In this document: piece by piece, positions 17,527 to 27,092 of the stretch
Layout: every line of letters starts with the position of its first letter
Numbering within the stretch: the stretch's first letter is position 1
Assembly: GCF_007752135.1 (NCBI RefSeq)
Contig: NZ_CP036298.1
Span: forward strand, 7,556,501 to 7,620,500
DNA: 64,000 bases
Origin: Aureliella helgolandensis
GTDB taxonomy: Bacteria; Planctomycetota; Planctomycetia; Pirellulales; Pirellulaceae
Reading direction: 5' to 3'
Notes under the pieces: model-generated
The model's database searches: none
Seen by the model: only the letters and a program-made list of their open reading frames with translations
Told to the model about the DNA's origin: nothing
Translations under genes and position numbers: made by a program

Positions 17527-20500
17527 TTAGGTTTCATAGCCCAAGTTGGGAGCCAACCAACGCTCGATTTCGCGCAGACTTACGCCCTTGCGGCGTGCGT
17601 AGTTCTGAACTTGATCCTGGGTAATGCGATCGACAGTAAAGTACCGTGATTCGGGATGCGCAAAGTACAGACCACTCACGCTCGCTCCTGGCCACATAGC
17701 GAAAGACTCAGTCAACTTGACTCCCGTGGAAGCTTCCCCATCGAGCAATGTGAACAGAGTTTCCTTCTCGGTGTGATCGGGACAGGCGGGATAGCCAGCG
17801 GCCGGGCGTATTCCCCGATACTTCTCGTCGATCCGTTCGGCATTCGTGAGACCTTCCTTGTTGCCAAAGCCCCATTCGATGCGTGCCTCGTGATGCAAGA
17901 GCTCGGCGAAGGCTTCGGCCATTCGATCCGCCAACGACTTGATCAAGATGGAGTTGTAGTCGTCGCCGCGAAGCTCATACTCCTTCGCGAACTCGTCGGC
18001 TCCATCTCCAGCGGTCACAATAAACCCACCGATGTAGTCTTCACGCCCCGAGCCCGTGGGGGCAATATAGTCGGCCAATGAACGAAAATCATTCTGTCCC
18101 TGCCGCTCCCATTGCTGCCTTAGGAAGTGGAACGTCGTTAGCTCGTGCTCACGCCGTTCATCGCGATACAGCACGACATCATCATCCACGCTATTGGCTG
18201 GCCAAAAACCGAACACGCCATTAGCCGTAATTCGCTTTTCTGAAATGATCTTCTCCAACATGGCTTGCCCGTTGGCGAACAATTCACGGGCCTCTTTGCC
18301 GTAGGTCTTATTGTCCAAAATCTTGGGATATTTCCCCTTCATCTCCCAGGCGGAGAAGAAGGGAGACCAATCGATGTACTCAGCGATCTTTTCCAACGGA
18401 TAATCGCGGAGAATTTTGGTTCCGATAAAATTGGGCTTAGGAATGTCGACCGTCTTCCAGTCGGTCTGGAAGCGACGAGCCAGCGCGTCGGCATACGGCA
18501 TCAGCTTCACTTGCCGCGCTCGGTAGCTAGCCACCAGCTCAACTTGATTCTCACGATTCTCTCTGGCAAATTTTTCGCGTCCATCCTTACTCACGAGCTT
18601 TTCGACGACACCGACGCAACGCGATGCATCCAGCACGTGCACGACTTCGTGCGAGTACTGGGGTGCAATTTTGACCGCCGTATGCTTGGCACTCGTTGTT
18701 GCTCCGCCGACCAACAACGGGACGTTGACATTCAATCTCTGCATCTCTTTGGCCACAAAGGCCATTTCATCCAGGCTGGGCGTGATCAGTCCCGACAGAC
18801 CGATGATATCGACATTTTCCTTGGCGGCTACTTCCAAGATCTTGTCACTACTGACCATCACCCCTAAGTCGATTACTTCAAAATTATTGCATTCGAGGAC
18901 CACACCCACGATGTTCTTGCCGATGTCATGCACGTCCCCTTTGACCGTCGCCAGCAGAACCTTGCCGCGTCCTTTCGAGTCGGTCTCGCCTGCCGCAACC
19001 TTTTCTTCTTCCATAAAGGGAGTCAGATAGGCGACCGCCTTTTTCATCACACGGGCACTCTTGACGACTTGTGGAAGGAACATTTTTCCGGCACCAAACA
19101 AATCGCCGACGACGCTCATGCCAGCCATCAAGGGACCTTCTATCACATCCAAGCAACGTGAACTTTGCTGCCGAGCCTCCTCCGCATCTTCAACAATGAA
19201 CTTGTCGATACCGCGAATCAGGGCATGCTTCATTCGCTCTTGTACCGAGGACTCGCGCCAAGAGAGATCCTCCTCAGCCGCCTTCTTGCCTTTAGTCTTG
19301 ACCGTCTCTGCGAATTCCAAGAGTCGCTCGGTTGCATCGTCGCGACGGTTCAACAGCACATCTTCGACGAGCTCCAGCAAGTCCTTGGGCAATTCTTCAT
19401 ATACCGCCAATTGTCCAGCGTTGACGATCCCCATATCCATTCCCGCCCGGACGGCATGGAACAGAAAGGCCGAGTGCATGGCCTCTCGCATGTAGTCGTT
19501 GCCACGGAACGAGAAGCTGATATTGCTCACACCGCCACTCACCTTGGCACCTGGGCACAGGCGTTTGATCTCACGCGTGGCCTCGATGAAGTCTACCGCG
19601 TAGTTGTTGTGCTCTTCGATGCCGGTGGCCACGGTCAAAATATTCGGATCAAAAATAATGTCCTCGCTGCGAATTCCAACCTGCTCAGTCAGAATGTCGT
19701 AGGCACGCTTACAAATCCGGACTTTGTCTTCCTTGGAGGTGGCTTGCCCCTGCTCATCAAAGGCCATCACCACACAGGCCGCACCGTAACGTTTGACGAG
19801 GTTTGCCCGGCGAATGAACTCCGGCTCGCCATCTTTCAAACTGATCGAATTGACAATGGACTTGCCTTGCGTGTTCTGCAAGCCGGCTTCGAGGACTTCC
19901 CATTTGCTACTGTCAATCATGACAGGCACACTGGCAATGTCACTCTCGCCTGCGATGAGTCGCAAGTAGCGTGTCATCGCCTCGGGACCGTCGAGCAGTG
20001 CATCATCCATATTGATGTCGATCACGGTCGCCCCGCCAGCCACTTGCTGCCGTGCGACTTCAACCGCATCCTCGAACAGATCGTTGCGAATCAGGCGCGC
20101 GAAAGCGCGTGAGCCGGTAACATTCGTCCGCTCTCCAACCATCGTAAAAGTCGATTCCGGACGAATCACAAAAGCCTGCTGCCCACTGAGCCGCGTCCAT
20201 GGTTCCGGCTCGCTGGGTTGATGCGGCGCGTGCTTGGTCGACTCTTCCGCAATCGCCCGAATATGCTCCGGAGTTGTTCCACAGCAGCCGCCCAAGACGT
20301 TGACCCAACCGTTGGCCGCAAAATCGCCAACTAGATCAGCCATCTGCTTCGGATTCAAATCGTATTGCCCCATCTCATTGGGCAAGCCGGCGTTGGGATA
20401 GCAACTGATCGCCACATTGGCCACTTTGGACAGCTCTTGGATGAAGGGACGCATCAGCTGTGGCCCCAAGGCGCAGTTCATGCCAACGCTCAGCATCGGA

Positions 20501-21231
20501 AAGTGATGCACAGCGTTCCAAAACCCCTCGACCGTCTGGCCACTGACAAAGGTCCGCCCACCTTGGTCAAACGTGGCGCTAATCATCACCGGCACGCGAT
20601 TGCCAGAATCCTGAAAGTACTTGCTGATCGCGAACAGGCACGCCTTGAGGTTGAGCGTATCGATGACCGTCTCAGGCAACAGCAAGTCGACACCAGCTTC
20701 GACCAGGGCCGCAACCTGCCCATAGTAAGAATCGACCATGGTTTGGTAGGTCGTATTGCGATACGCAGGGTCATCGACTTTCGTACTGATCGCAGTCTGT
20801 CGCGCGGTAGGGCCAATGCTTCCCGCCACAAAACGCGGTTTCCCTGGAGTCTTGTCGGTAAACTCCTCCGTCGCCTTCCGCGCACATTGGACGGCGGCCG
20901 TGTTGATTTCGCGGACAAGTTCACTCGGCAGCGCAAACTCCTCCATGCCAACCACGCTAGCACCGAACGAATTGGTCTCGACAATATCGGCCCCTGCCGA
21001 CAAGTACTCGCGATGGATATCGGTCACGCTTTGAGGATGCGTTAGACACAGGATATCGGTGAAGTTCTTGAGGTCCTTGTTCGAAGCATGGTCGGCAAAA
21101 CGCTCGCCGCGCATCCCCGCTTCATCCAATCCCAGACGCTGCACCATCGTCCCCATGGCACCATCCAACACCAGGATGCGTTCGCGTACAAGTTCTTGGA
21201 GTAGATCAGAATTATTGGAGCGGCTAGACAT
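17527..21231 (-). CDS. metH: Cobalamin-dependent methionine synthase
   Basis: A full-length MetH of 1234 residues, close to the E. coli protein. It transfers methyl from methyltetrahydrofolate via cobalamin to homocysteine. The homocysteine domain keeps its zinc cysteines (Cys253 in MNCALG; Cys316 and Cys317 in [10 protein letters not shown]). The pterin domain contains '[13 protein letters not shown]'. The B12 domain has DVHDIGKN with the cobalt-binding His768. The C-terminal reactivation domain has [12 protein letters not shown] for S-adenosylmethionine. The open frame extends to 21369, but [11 protein letters not shown] at 21231 matches the family start. I looked for a cobalamin or SAM riboswitch in the leader and could not recognise one. 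Confidence 0.97.
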   Translation of the reverse strand: MSSRSNNSDLLQELVRERILVLDGAMGTMVQRLGLDEAGMRGERFADHASNKDLKNFTDILCLTHPQSVTDIHREYLSAGADIVETNSFGASVVGMEEFALPSELVREINTAAVQCARKATEEFTDKTPGKPRFVAGSIGPTARQTAISTKVDDPAYRNTTYQTMVDSYYGQVAALVEAGVDLLLPETVIDTLNLKACLFAISKYFQDSGNRVPVMISATFDQGGRTFVSGQTVEGFWNAVHHFPMLSVGMNCALGPQLMRPFIQELSKVANVAISCYPNAGLPNEMGQYDLNPKQMADLVGDFAANGWVNVLGGCCGTTPEHIRAIAEESTKHAPHQPSEPEPWTRLSGQQAFVIRPESTFTMVGERTNVTGSRAFARLIRNDLFEDAVEVARQQVAGGATVIDINMDDALLDGPEAMTRYLRLIAGESDIASVPVMIDSSKWEVLEAGLQNTQGKSIVNSISLKDGEPEFIRRANLVKRYGAACVVMAFDEQGQATSKEDKVRICKRAYDILTEQVGIRSEDIIFDPNILTVATGIEEHNNYAVDFIEATREIKRLCPGAKVSGGVSNISFSFRGNDYMREAMHSAFLFHAVRAGMDMGIVNAGQLAVYEELPKDLLELVEDVLLNRRDDATERLLEFAETVKTKGKKAAEEDLSWRESSVQERMKHALIRGIDKFIVEDAEEARQQSSRCLDVIEGPLMAGMSVVGDLFGAGKMFLPQVVKSARVMKKAVAYLTPFMEEEKVAAGETDSKGRGKVLLATVKGDVHDIGKNIVGVVLECNNFEVIDLGVMVSSDKILEVAAKENVDIIGLSGLITPSLDEMAFVAKEMQRLNVNVPLLVGGATTSAKHTAVKIAPQYSHEVVHVLDASRCVGVVEKLVSKDGREKFARENRENQVELVASYRARQVKLMPYADALARRFQTDWKTVDIPKPNFIGTKILRDYPLEKIAEYIDWSPFFSAWEMKGKYPKILDNKTYGKEARELFANGQAMLEKIISEKRITANGVFGFWPANSVDDDVVLYRDERREHELTTFHFLRQQWERQGQNDFRSLADYIAPTGSGREDYIGGFIVTAGDGADEFAKEYELRGDDYNSILIKSLADRMAEAFAELLHHEARIEWGFGNKEGLTNAERIDEKYRGIRPAAGYPACPDHTEKETLFTLLDGEASTGVKLTESFAMWPGASVSGLYFAHPESRYFTVDRITQDQVQNYARRKGVSLREIERWLAPNLGYET

Positions 21232-21964
21232 ATTGGAATCGCTGTTCTTAACTTCGCTGAATCGTAGAACCCATGAGAATCTCTGAGTACCCAGACAACG
21301 AACGCAAAACCGAGCATCCATCCGTCCATCCGGATGGAGCATTATTCCACTCTTAGTACGCTCCGTCAAGGTTCGATCTCGCCCCGCGCGGCGGTACGGT
21401 CCAGTCCCAAACCTCGCATTTCAGCATCGCTGAGCGGTTGGGCTAGCCCCAGCGGTCTTCCCCAATGGGGCACCCAGCTAGTTCCCAGGCATTCCATTCT
21501 CCAGGTGGTAGTCCCCTCATGCCTGCCCTGCTCTGCCCTCCCACCCCAAGATGTCCTCTGACTTCAGGACTCTCAAACCCAAAAAATCCGGGGAGACGAG
21601 CCTGGCTGAGCATTGGGGCGGCTTCGCCGATCGATCTCTTCTAGACTTACTCTCTGGATCGACCGCTCTGGATCGACATCGCCCGACCACCTGGACTCTC
21701 ATCAAGCCCGCCAAAGCACGTCCGGCATCCGCTAGAATTAGGGGGGCTCCTCGGTTCGCGACCGTCCCACCTCGTTCTCAAACCTTCTCAGCACGCTCGC
21801 AATATTATTCGTGTTGCTTGCTTCCGTGAGTCGCAATGTCCAAGCGCTTTTCAGACATTTAAGTGTCCCATCGCCCCGCCGCCCAACCCGCCAGCACCGT
21901 CCGTGCACAGGCTAGATCGTTGGGTTGGCCTCGAGTTCTAGACGTATTACATGTGGAGAGAATC
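21232..21964. other. Gene-free interval
   Basis: It separates the divergent metH and the hypothetical gene at 21965 and so must hold both promoters. The only regularity I see is the 12-mer CTCTGGATCGAC repeated with a 14-bp period at 21652-21677. No riboswitch-like conserved box was recognised. Confidence 0.5.
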
Positions 21965-22492
21965 ATGACAATCAATGCAAATTTAGCAGTGAGCAAACTC
22001 GAATTATCGCGGGCTGCTCAAGGCATGCGAGCCCCGGTTGTCGCAACATTGAAGGCGGGCGATTCCCTCTTTCGTTTTGCCAGCACCCAAAACCCTCAGA
22101 CTGGCATCGACATCCCCTCGGACCAATGGGCCCGAGGCGCTTGGTGGTTCCAGGAGTCGGATTATCGGAAGATTATCCAAGGCTATCAGACAGGCAATTT
22201 AGGACTTGGGACTGTCGCTCGCAGCGCCGGCGCGGTCCAGCCTTCTTGGAGCCTGATGAACGTTTCCATCAAGGCCCGACTGCTAGACGACATCCAAGTC
22301 TACTTGGGAGCCGGGTCAACCCAATACCGTGATGAATTGCCCAACGGCATGTACATGACTTTGAGCGGTTGGCCCAACGTCACCCAAGTCTACATCCCAG
22401 GCATGCGTGGCCCGGCATTCGCTGCCTTGCAGATCATTCGCAAAAAGATTGTCACGACGAACAACTTGGGCTTTCCTACCCACCAACCGTAA
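21965..22492 (+). CDS. Hypothetical protein
   Basis: A 175-residue soluble protein without signal peptide or membrane segment. GGAGAG lies about 6 bp upstream of the ATG at 21965 (MTINANLAVSK), so this start is preferred to the longer frame from 21863. The sequence contains 'GARGAWWFQESDYRKI'-like aromatic-rich central residues (WARGAWWFQESDY) and a beta-rich C-terminal half. I recognise no family. It precedes the membrane/ATPase module by 247 bp on the same strand. Confidence 0.68.
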   Translation: MTINANLAVSKLELSRAAQGMRAPVVATLKAGDSLFRFASTQNPQTGIDIPSDQWARGAWWFQESDYRKIIQGYQTGNLGLGTVARSAGAVQPSWSLMNVSIKARLLDDIQVYLGAGSTQYRDELPNGMYMTLSGWPNVTQVYIPGMRGPAFAALQIIRKKIVTTNNLGFPTHQP

Positions 22493-22739
22493 ACACCCCA
22501 AGCCCCCCACTCGCTCTGACAAAAAAACTCAACGTAACAGCTACAAGGCTCAAGATCGCGCAACTCCAGTCCGATAACAGATACAGGACCCTGTCAGAAC
22601 TTCCGCCAGAGACCTTCTGGTCGTAGTCGGCTTGATTCGAACAGGACATTTCCTGTACGAAGGTTCTTGGATAGTGCTGTCTGAGGGCCCCCAGCTCGGA
22701 CGACGCTTTCGCAGCCTACACCTATTAGGATGACTAGCT

Positions 22740-24308
22740 ATGCCACGGACGGCAGCGCCACGCACAACTAACCGGACCAATCGCAACGCTCGCGCGGTTC
22801 CAACGCCGGCACAGACATCGCCAGTGTTGTTTCGCTTTCCGTATCTTGAGCGGCATCTCGACGAAGCGGATACCGAGGATGAGCAGCCTGCTCAAACGCC
22901 CCAATCGGCATCGCCAATTCCGCTCGCTGCGGAGCTTGCCGCCTCTCCCGTAGCAATAGCTCCAGCCGTACTCCAGCCAGAGCCTATTTCGAATCCGAGC
23001 AGCCCAGCGACGGCAGCAAACTCCGTGGCCGCCAGCGCGGAATCGAGCTCGAGTTCTGCGAGTGAGCTGGATTCCAAACCACTTGAGCCGCAGTCGGAAG
23101 CCAAGCCCTCCTTGACGGTTGAAACCGAGCGCACTTGGTGGGAGCACTGGTCCAGCGGACTGGTTCTGATCGTCCTGGTCATTGCCCTGGTGACCGCCAG
23201 TTTGATCGCATTTAACGATTCCGGTTCCTCCTCTGCGGAAACACTGGCCACTGAAGAGCCAGCGGATCCGTTCGATCTCAGTTTATCCAACACTAGCCTG
23301 TCGAATATTTCCATCCCCGCAGCTGTAGCCAACTCGACCTCCGAGTTGGCCATCCAGGCTCCCGCGGCAACTTCGGACAACAACGCCACCTCGCCCGCTT
23401 CCACATCGTCGGCCATAACAGCCAATGAAGAAGCGACCGTCGTAGCGAGCGAGTCTCCTGCGGAGCAACTTGCTGTTCAGCCACAGACGGAATTGGCGCC
23501 AGCTTCACCAGCAGCCCAACCGCCCGAAGCGAGCGGATTGATTCCCGAAACACTTGAATTTGCGGGACCCGAGCCGGCCGCCCCATCCGCCTCATCGGTC
23601 CCTCCGGCCGAAGCAACGCTCAGCTTGCCCGAACCGGCTTTGCTGGCTGGAGCCAGCCTCCAAGCTCCTGTAGGCGAAACGACCCCACCGCTGTTCCCAC
23701 AGTCCAATTCAACGGCGGCGCCCCCTTCCGGTGCTGCTGTCCCCAGTGCGCCGACCTTCCCTGCTGCCAGTAGCTCGGCCAGCACACCGGTGGAAGCTCC
23801 TGGAGCGAGCCCCTCGCTCTACGATGGAGCGAGATCTGACAGTCAGATGTCGGCAACGACAATGAACACCAACTTGCCTCAACCCCAGCCCACGGCCAAT
23901 ACCGTGGCAGAACCGGCGCCACCAGCGAGCTCTTTCGCGAATACCCCACCGGCTAGCGAGGCACCGATTCAGACTACGGCGAAGCCCTATGTAGCTCAAA
24001 CCCCAGCCACGTTTGCGAGCGGCACCCCAACCGCAGTTCAGATGTCGATGGCATCGAGTCAAACACAGCTGCCAGGCACCGAACAACAACAGGCACCGTC
24101 GTCCGCGGCAACCGGCTACATGCCCAATGCCGCAAATCCCGCGACGGCAACGCCCCCACCGCCTGCCATGACCGAAGCTTCTCCGGTGGCTTCCGCAACG
24201 CCCGACATGGATGCCCAAGCCATCATCCGAGCCTATCAAGAGTTCGTGCAAATGCAACGTGCCCAAGCGGGTACTGAGAACCGGTACCAAACTGCGGCTC
24301 CACGCTAA
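22740..24308 (+). CDS. Ala/Pro/Ser-rich single-pass membrane protein
   Basis: A 522-residue protein with an N-terminal cytoplasmic region of about 135 residues, one membrane helix (about 142-162, SGLVLIVLVIALVTAS) and a long low-complexity extracytoplasmic region rich in Ala, Pro, Ser and Thr. No enzyme domain seen; the last 40 residues (AIIRAYQEFVQMQRAQ) may form a helix. It heads a same-strand set with the two ATPases at 24430 and 26151 (gaps of 121 and 29 bp). By analogy with polysaccharide co-polymerase/autokinase pairs it could be the membrane partner, but the sequence itself does not show this. Confidence 0.72.
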   Translation: MPRTAAPRTTNRTNRNARAVPTPAQTSPVLFRFPYLERHLDEADTEDEQPAQTPQSASPIPLAAELAASPVAIAPAVLQPEPISNPSSPATAANSVAASAESSSSSASELDSKPLEPQSEAKPSLTVETERTWWEHWSSGLVLIVLVIALVTASLIAFNDSGSSSAETLATEEPADPFDLSLSNTSLSNISIPAAVANSTSELAIQAPAATSDNNATSPASTSSAITANEEATVVASESPAEQLAVQPQTELAPASPAAQPPEASGLIPETLEFAGPEPAAPSASSVPPAEATLSLPEPALLAGASLQAPVGETTPPLFPQSNSTAAPPSGAAVPSAPTFPAASSSASTPVEAPGASPSLYDGARSDSQMSATTMNTNLPQPQPTANTVAEPAPPASSFANTPPASEAPIQTTAKPYVAQTPATFASGTPTAVQMSMASSQTQLPGTEQQQAPSSAATGYMPNAANPATATPPPPAMTEASPVASATPDMDAQAIIRAYQEFVQMQRAQAGTENRYQTAAPR

Positions 24309-24429
24309 CCCGTTGGTTCGGTCGCGTGCTTCATAGCCGCCGCTTCCCCAAGTCCAGCGGCTCATTGGAGCGGCGACTAACACAACTGACCATCCTTCAA
24401 ATACCCGATGCTAGAGCCAGGAACAGGCC

Positions 24430-26121
24430 ATGACGAAAAGCCTCAATCAAGCATTCATCAAGGCTTACTCGAAAGAGAAGGCCCAAGAGACGCAACGCCA
24501 CGCCGAGGTCGAGCGACTAGCCGAGGCGCAACGTAAGAACTCCATCCAGGAGCTTTCCGATTCGTTGATCATGCGTTTTGATACTGCAACCATGACGATG
24601 CCGGTTCCGCCACCGCGCGCTCCGGAGGCAGCCGCCGAGCCTCGGAATGTAGCCGCCGAAACGCTCCCCACCCCTCATTTCCTGCAGGAGCGGCCACGGG
24701 CAGTTCAGGCGGTGCGCAGCCATGCGGCCCCCGCCCACCAAGCCTCGGTGAAACGCGAGTTAGAGCCAGCTGCCACGCAAAGTGCTGCTCGGGCCGAATC
24801 CTTAGTTTCTTCCGACTCACCGGAAGCAGTCCGCGACTCGATTGCCTCTCAAATGTTGCGTGCGGGACAATGGGGTGATCAGCAACTGGATGTGTTCCTG
24901 GGTGGCTTTCCCATGCTGCCCGAAGCTGTGTCGGCAGCCCCAACAGCACCGGCAACTCAGGCACCAACACCAGCGGCAACAACCACCCCCGCGCCAACCC
25001 TACTAGAACCAACCGCACCTGCACCAACGCCAACTGTCGCTCCGCAGGCCCCCGTCCCCGTTACCAGCCAAGCTGCACTACCACAGCAGCCCCAGGCACA
25101 GCAGCCCCAGGAAATGGGCATCGCCCATGCGGATGAGCAGGTCGAGGCCCCCACACCGGCCCCAACTTCCTCCGGGACGCTCCCTCGGGTCCTAGTATCA
25201 CCTGAGGCACCTGCGATTAGCACACACCAAACCTCCGAAGGTCGCAGCAGCCTTCGCGAGGGTGAGATTTTCCGGTTAGACCGCCCTACCTATTCTGCTG
25301 CCCCAGGTCCAGCAGAAGCTGACTTGGATAGTGGCGAGCAGAGTTCGGTCCTCGGAATTCATACCAGTAGTCATGAGAATCTCGAAGCGGAAGCCAGCCC
25401 TACAGCCCCCGCCTTAGACACTCGGGAGATTGAAGAGAAGCTGCGGCGTTCCAAGATTCGAGTCTTCAACCCGGCATGGGAGGTCGACAACCTCCAATGG
25501 CCTGAAATTTGCATTGAGCTGCTAGCTCACACCTCATCGCACATGGAATTGGTGGCACAAAATCTAGTCGCTGCCAGCCAAGAGGGCCTGCAAATTATGG
25601 CAGTCACCAGTTCGGACAGCGGCGAAGGCAGGACCACAGTGGCATGCTGCTTGGCTATCCTGGCAGGAACGCGGGGACTCAAAGTTGCGATTGTCGACGG
25701 TGACCTTGAGAATCCGACCCTAGCCTATCAAACCAATCTAGATGTCGAGCAGGATTGGCGGACGGCCCTGCTTCACCACCTCCCCCTCGAAGAGGTTGCG
25801 GTCCATTCCATTGATGACCAGGTCACACTGATTCCGTTGCTGGAACCGGTAGGGCAGAGCGAGCTATCGCCCGACGACGATCGCATTGCCGGCATGCTGC
25901 AAGAACTGTCAGAGAGTTTCGACTTAGTTATCGTCGACATGGGGCACATGAACTCCGCTCGCAGCCTGGTAGCCACCATGGGCGAATACGGACTGATCAG
26001 CGCCACGGTCGCCGTGGTCGATCATCGACAAGCCACTCAACAAAGCATCGAAAATTGCCTGCGTAAGATTCGAGAATCGGGAGTTGCCTCAGTCGGACTC
26101 GTCGAGAACTTTGCGGCCTAG
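24430..26121 (+). CDS. CpsD/BY-kinase-like P-loop protein with altered Walker A
   Basis: A 563-residue protein. The first 330 residues are low-complexity and Pro/Ala/Gln-rich. The last 200 form a MinD/CpsD-like ATPase: SSDSGEGRTT (394-403) is the Walker A position of bacterial tyrosine autokinases, but the conserved Lys is Arg401. VAIVDGDLENP stands for Walker A', and FDLVIVDMGHM for Walker B. No C-terminal tyrosine cluster is visible, so autokinase activity is doubtful. It is followed 29 bp later by an ExeA-type ATPase, the same pairing seen in exosortase-linked polysaccharide loci. It may be a regulatory or degenerate member of that family. Confidence 0.82.
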   Translation: MTKSLNQAFIKAYSKEKAQETQRHAEVERLAEAQRKNSIQELSDSLIMRFDTATMTMPVPPPRAPEAAAEPRNVAAETLPTPHFLQERPRAVQAVRSHAAPAHQASVKRELEPAATQSAARAESLVSSDSPEAVRDSIASQMLRAGQWGDQQLDVFLGGFPMLPEAVSAAPTAPATQAPTPAATTTPAPTLLEPTAPAPTPTVAPQAPVPVTSQAALPQQPQAQQPQEMGIAHADEQVEAPTPAPTSSGTLPRVLVSPEAPAISTHQTSEGRSSLREGEIFRLDRPTYSAAPGPAEADLDSGEQSSVLGIHTSSHENLEAEASPTAPALDTREIEEKLRRSKIRVFNPAWEVDNLQWPEICIELLAHTSSHMELVAQNLVAASQEGLQIMAVTSSDSGEGRTTVACCLAILAGTRGLKVAIVDGDLENPTLAYQTNLDVEQDWRTALLHHLPLEEVAVHSIDDQVTLIPLLEPVGQSELSPDDDRIAGMLQELSESFDLVIVDMGHMNSARSLVATMGEYGLISATVAVVDHRQATQQSIENCLRKIRESGVASVGLVENFAA

Positions 26122-26150
26122 ACTCAAACCACTATTAGACGGTAGAGCTC

Positions 26151-26981
26151 ATGTACGAAGAACACTGGAAGCTGACGGAACGGCCGTTTGAGAATCGAAC
26201 GGAGAATCAATTCTATTACCCTGCCGAAACGCATCAAGCTGCGCTGTTGAAATTGCACTATGCGATTGAAAACAGGCGTTCTGCGGCCCTCCTGTGCGGC
26301 CCTGGCGGCATGGGAAAATCGCTGGTGATCAATTCGTTGCGTCGGCAACTGGGCGAACAATTCCGCCCGATTTGCCACATTGTATTTCCAGCCATGTCGA
26401 GCGATCAGCTAATCCGCTACATCGTCGAGCAGGTCGATCCTGGTCAGTCGGAAGGCATTCGGGAAACCTCCTCAGACTTAGCAAGGTTTGAACGCTTCTT
26501 GCAGGGAAGCCTCGACGCTCAGCGACACCCAGTCATCGTTGTCGACGAAGCGCATCTACTGGAACAGCATGATCTACTGGAACCGCTGCGTCTGATGCTC
26601 AACCTCGCAGCCACAGAAGCGGTTGGCGAGGCAGCCTGGACACTGGTGTTGGTCGGGCAACCCACCCTGCTTTCTCACGTCGAACGCTATCATGCACTCG
26701 ACGAGCGTTTGGCGGTCAAATGCATGCTGAACCGCTTGTTGCCCGAAGAGACCACTGCGTATATCCAACATCGCGTGCGGTGCGCTGGAGCCAATGCAGA
26801 AGAAATCTTCGACGAACCAGCCCTGGAACGCATACATACGCTGACGCAAGGCATCCCGCGACGCATCAATCGCTTGTGCGATCTAGCTCTGATGGTTGGC
26901 TACGCCGAGGATCGAACCATCCTCTCCGCCGAGACCATCGACAGTGTGCATGGCGATTTGGCAGCCCCCACGATTGTCTAA
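26151..26981 (+). CDS. ExeA-like AAA ATPase
   Basis: A 276-residue AAA ATPase of the ExeA/secretion-ATPase group. The opening MYEEHWKLTERPFEN is characteristic of the family. Walker A GPGGMGKS is at 50-57 and Walker B VIVVDEAHLL at about 127-136; 'LVGQPTLLSHV' and 'GIPRRINRLCDLAL' are the conserved sensor regions. Relatives load or energise secretion machinery or accompany exosortase-type exopolysaccharide loci. No peptidoglycan-binding extension is present. It is the last gene of the three-gene module beginning at 22740. Confidence 0.92.
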   Translation: MYEEHWKLTERPFENRTENQFYYPAETHQAALLKLHYAIENRRSAALLCGPGGMGKSLVINSLRRQLGEQFRPICHIVFPAMSSDQLIRYIVEQVDPGQSEGIRETSSDLARFERFLQGSLDAQRHPVIVVDEAHLLEQHDLLEPLRLMLNLAATEAVGEAAWTLVLVGQPTLLSHVERYHALDERLAVKCMLNRLLPEETTAYIQHRVRCAGANAEEIFDEPALERIHTLTQGIPRRINRLCDLALMVGYAEDRTILSAETIDSVHGDLAAPTIV

Positions 26982-27092
26982 GCCGTTCACTGTCCAGGTA
27001 ATTTCTTCACTGTCATAGGCGGTTAATTGCCTAGCCACTTGATGACTTGGACACTTGATTGCCTAGCCACCGGAGAATGCAGTTTACGGGAG

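Noticed and set aside
21232-21964. Cobalamin or SAM riboswitch before metH
   Set aside because: I searched the metH leader for the conserved cobalamin box and for SAM core elements and saw neither. A covariance search (Infernal with Rfam models) would decide.
23293-24383. Long minus-strand frames (up to 224 codons) under the Ala/Pro-rich gene
   Set aside because: GC-rich low-complexity coding on the plus strand leaves open frames on the other strand; the minus products have no domain.
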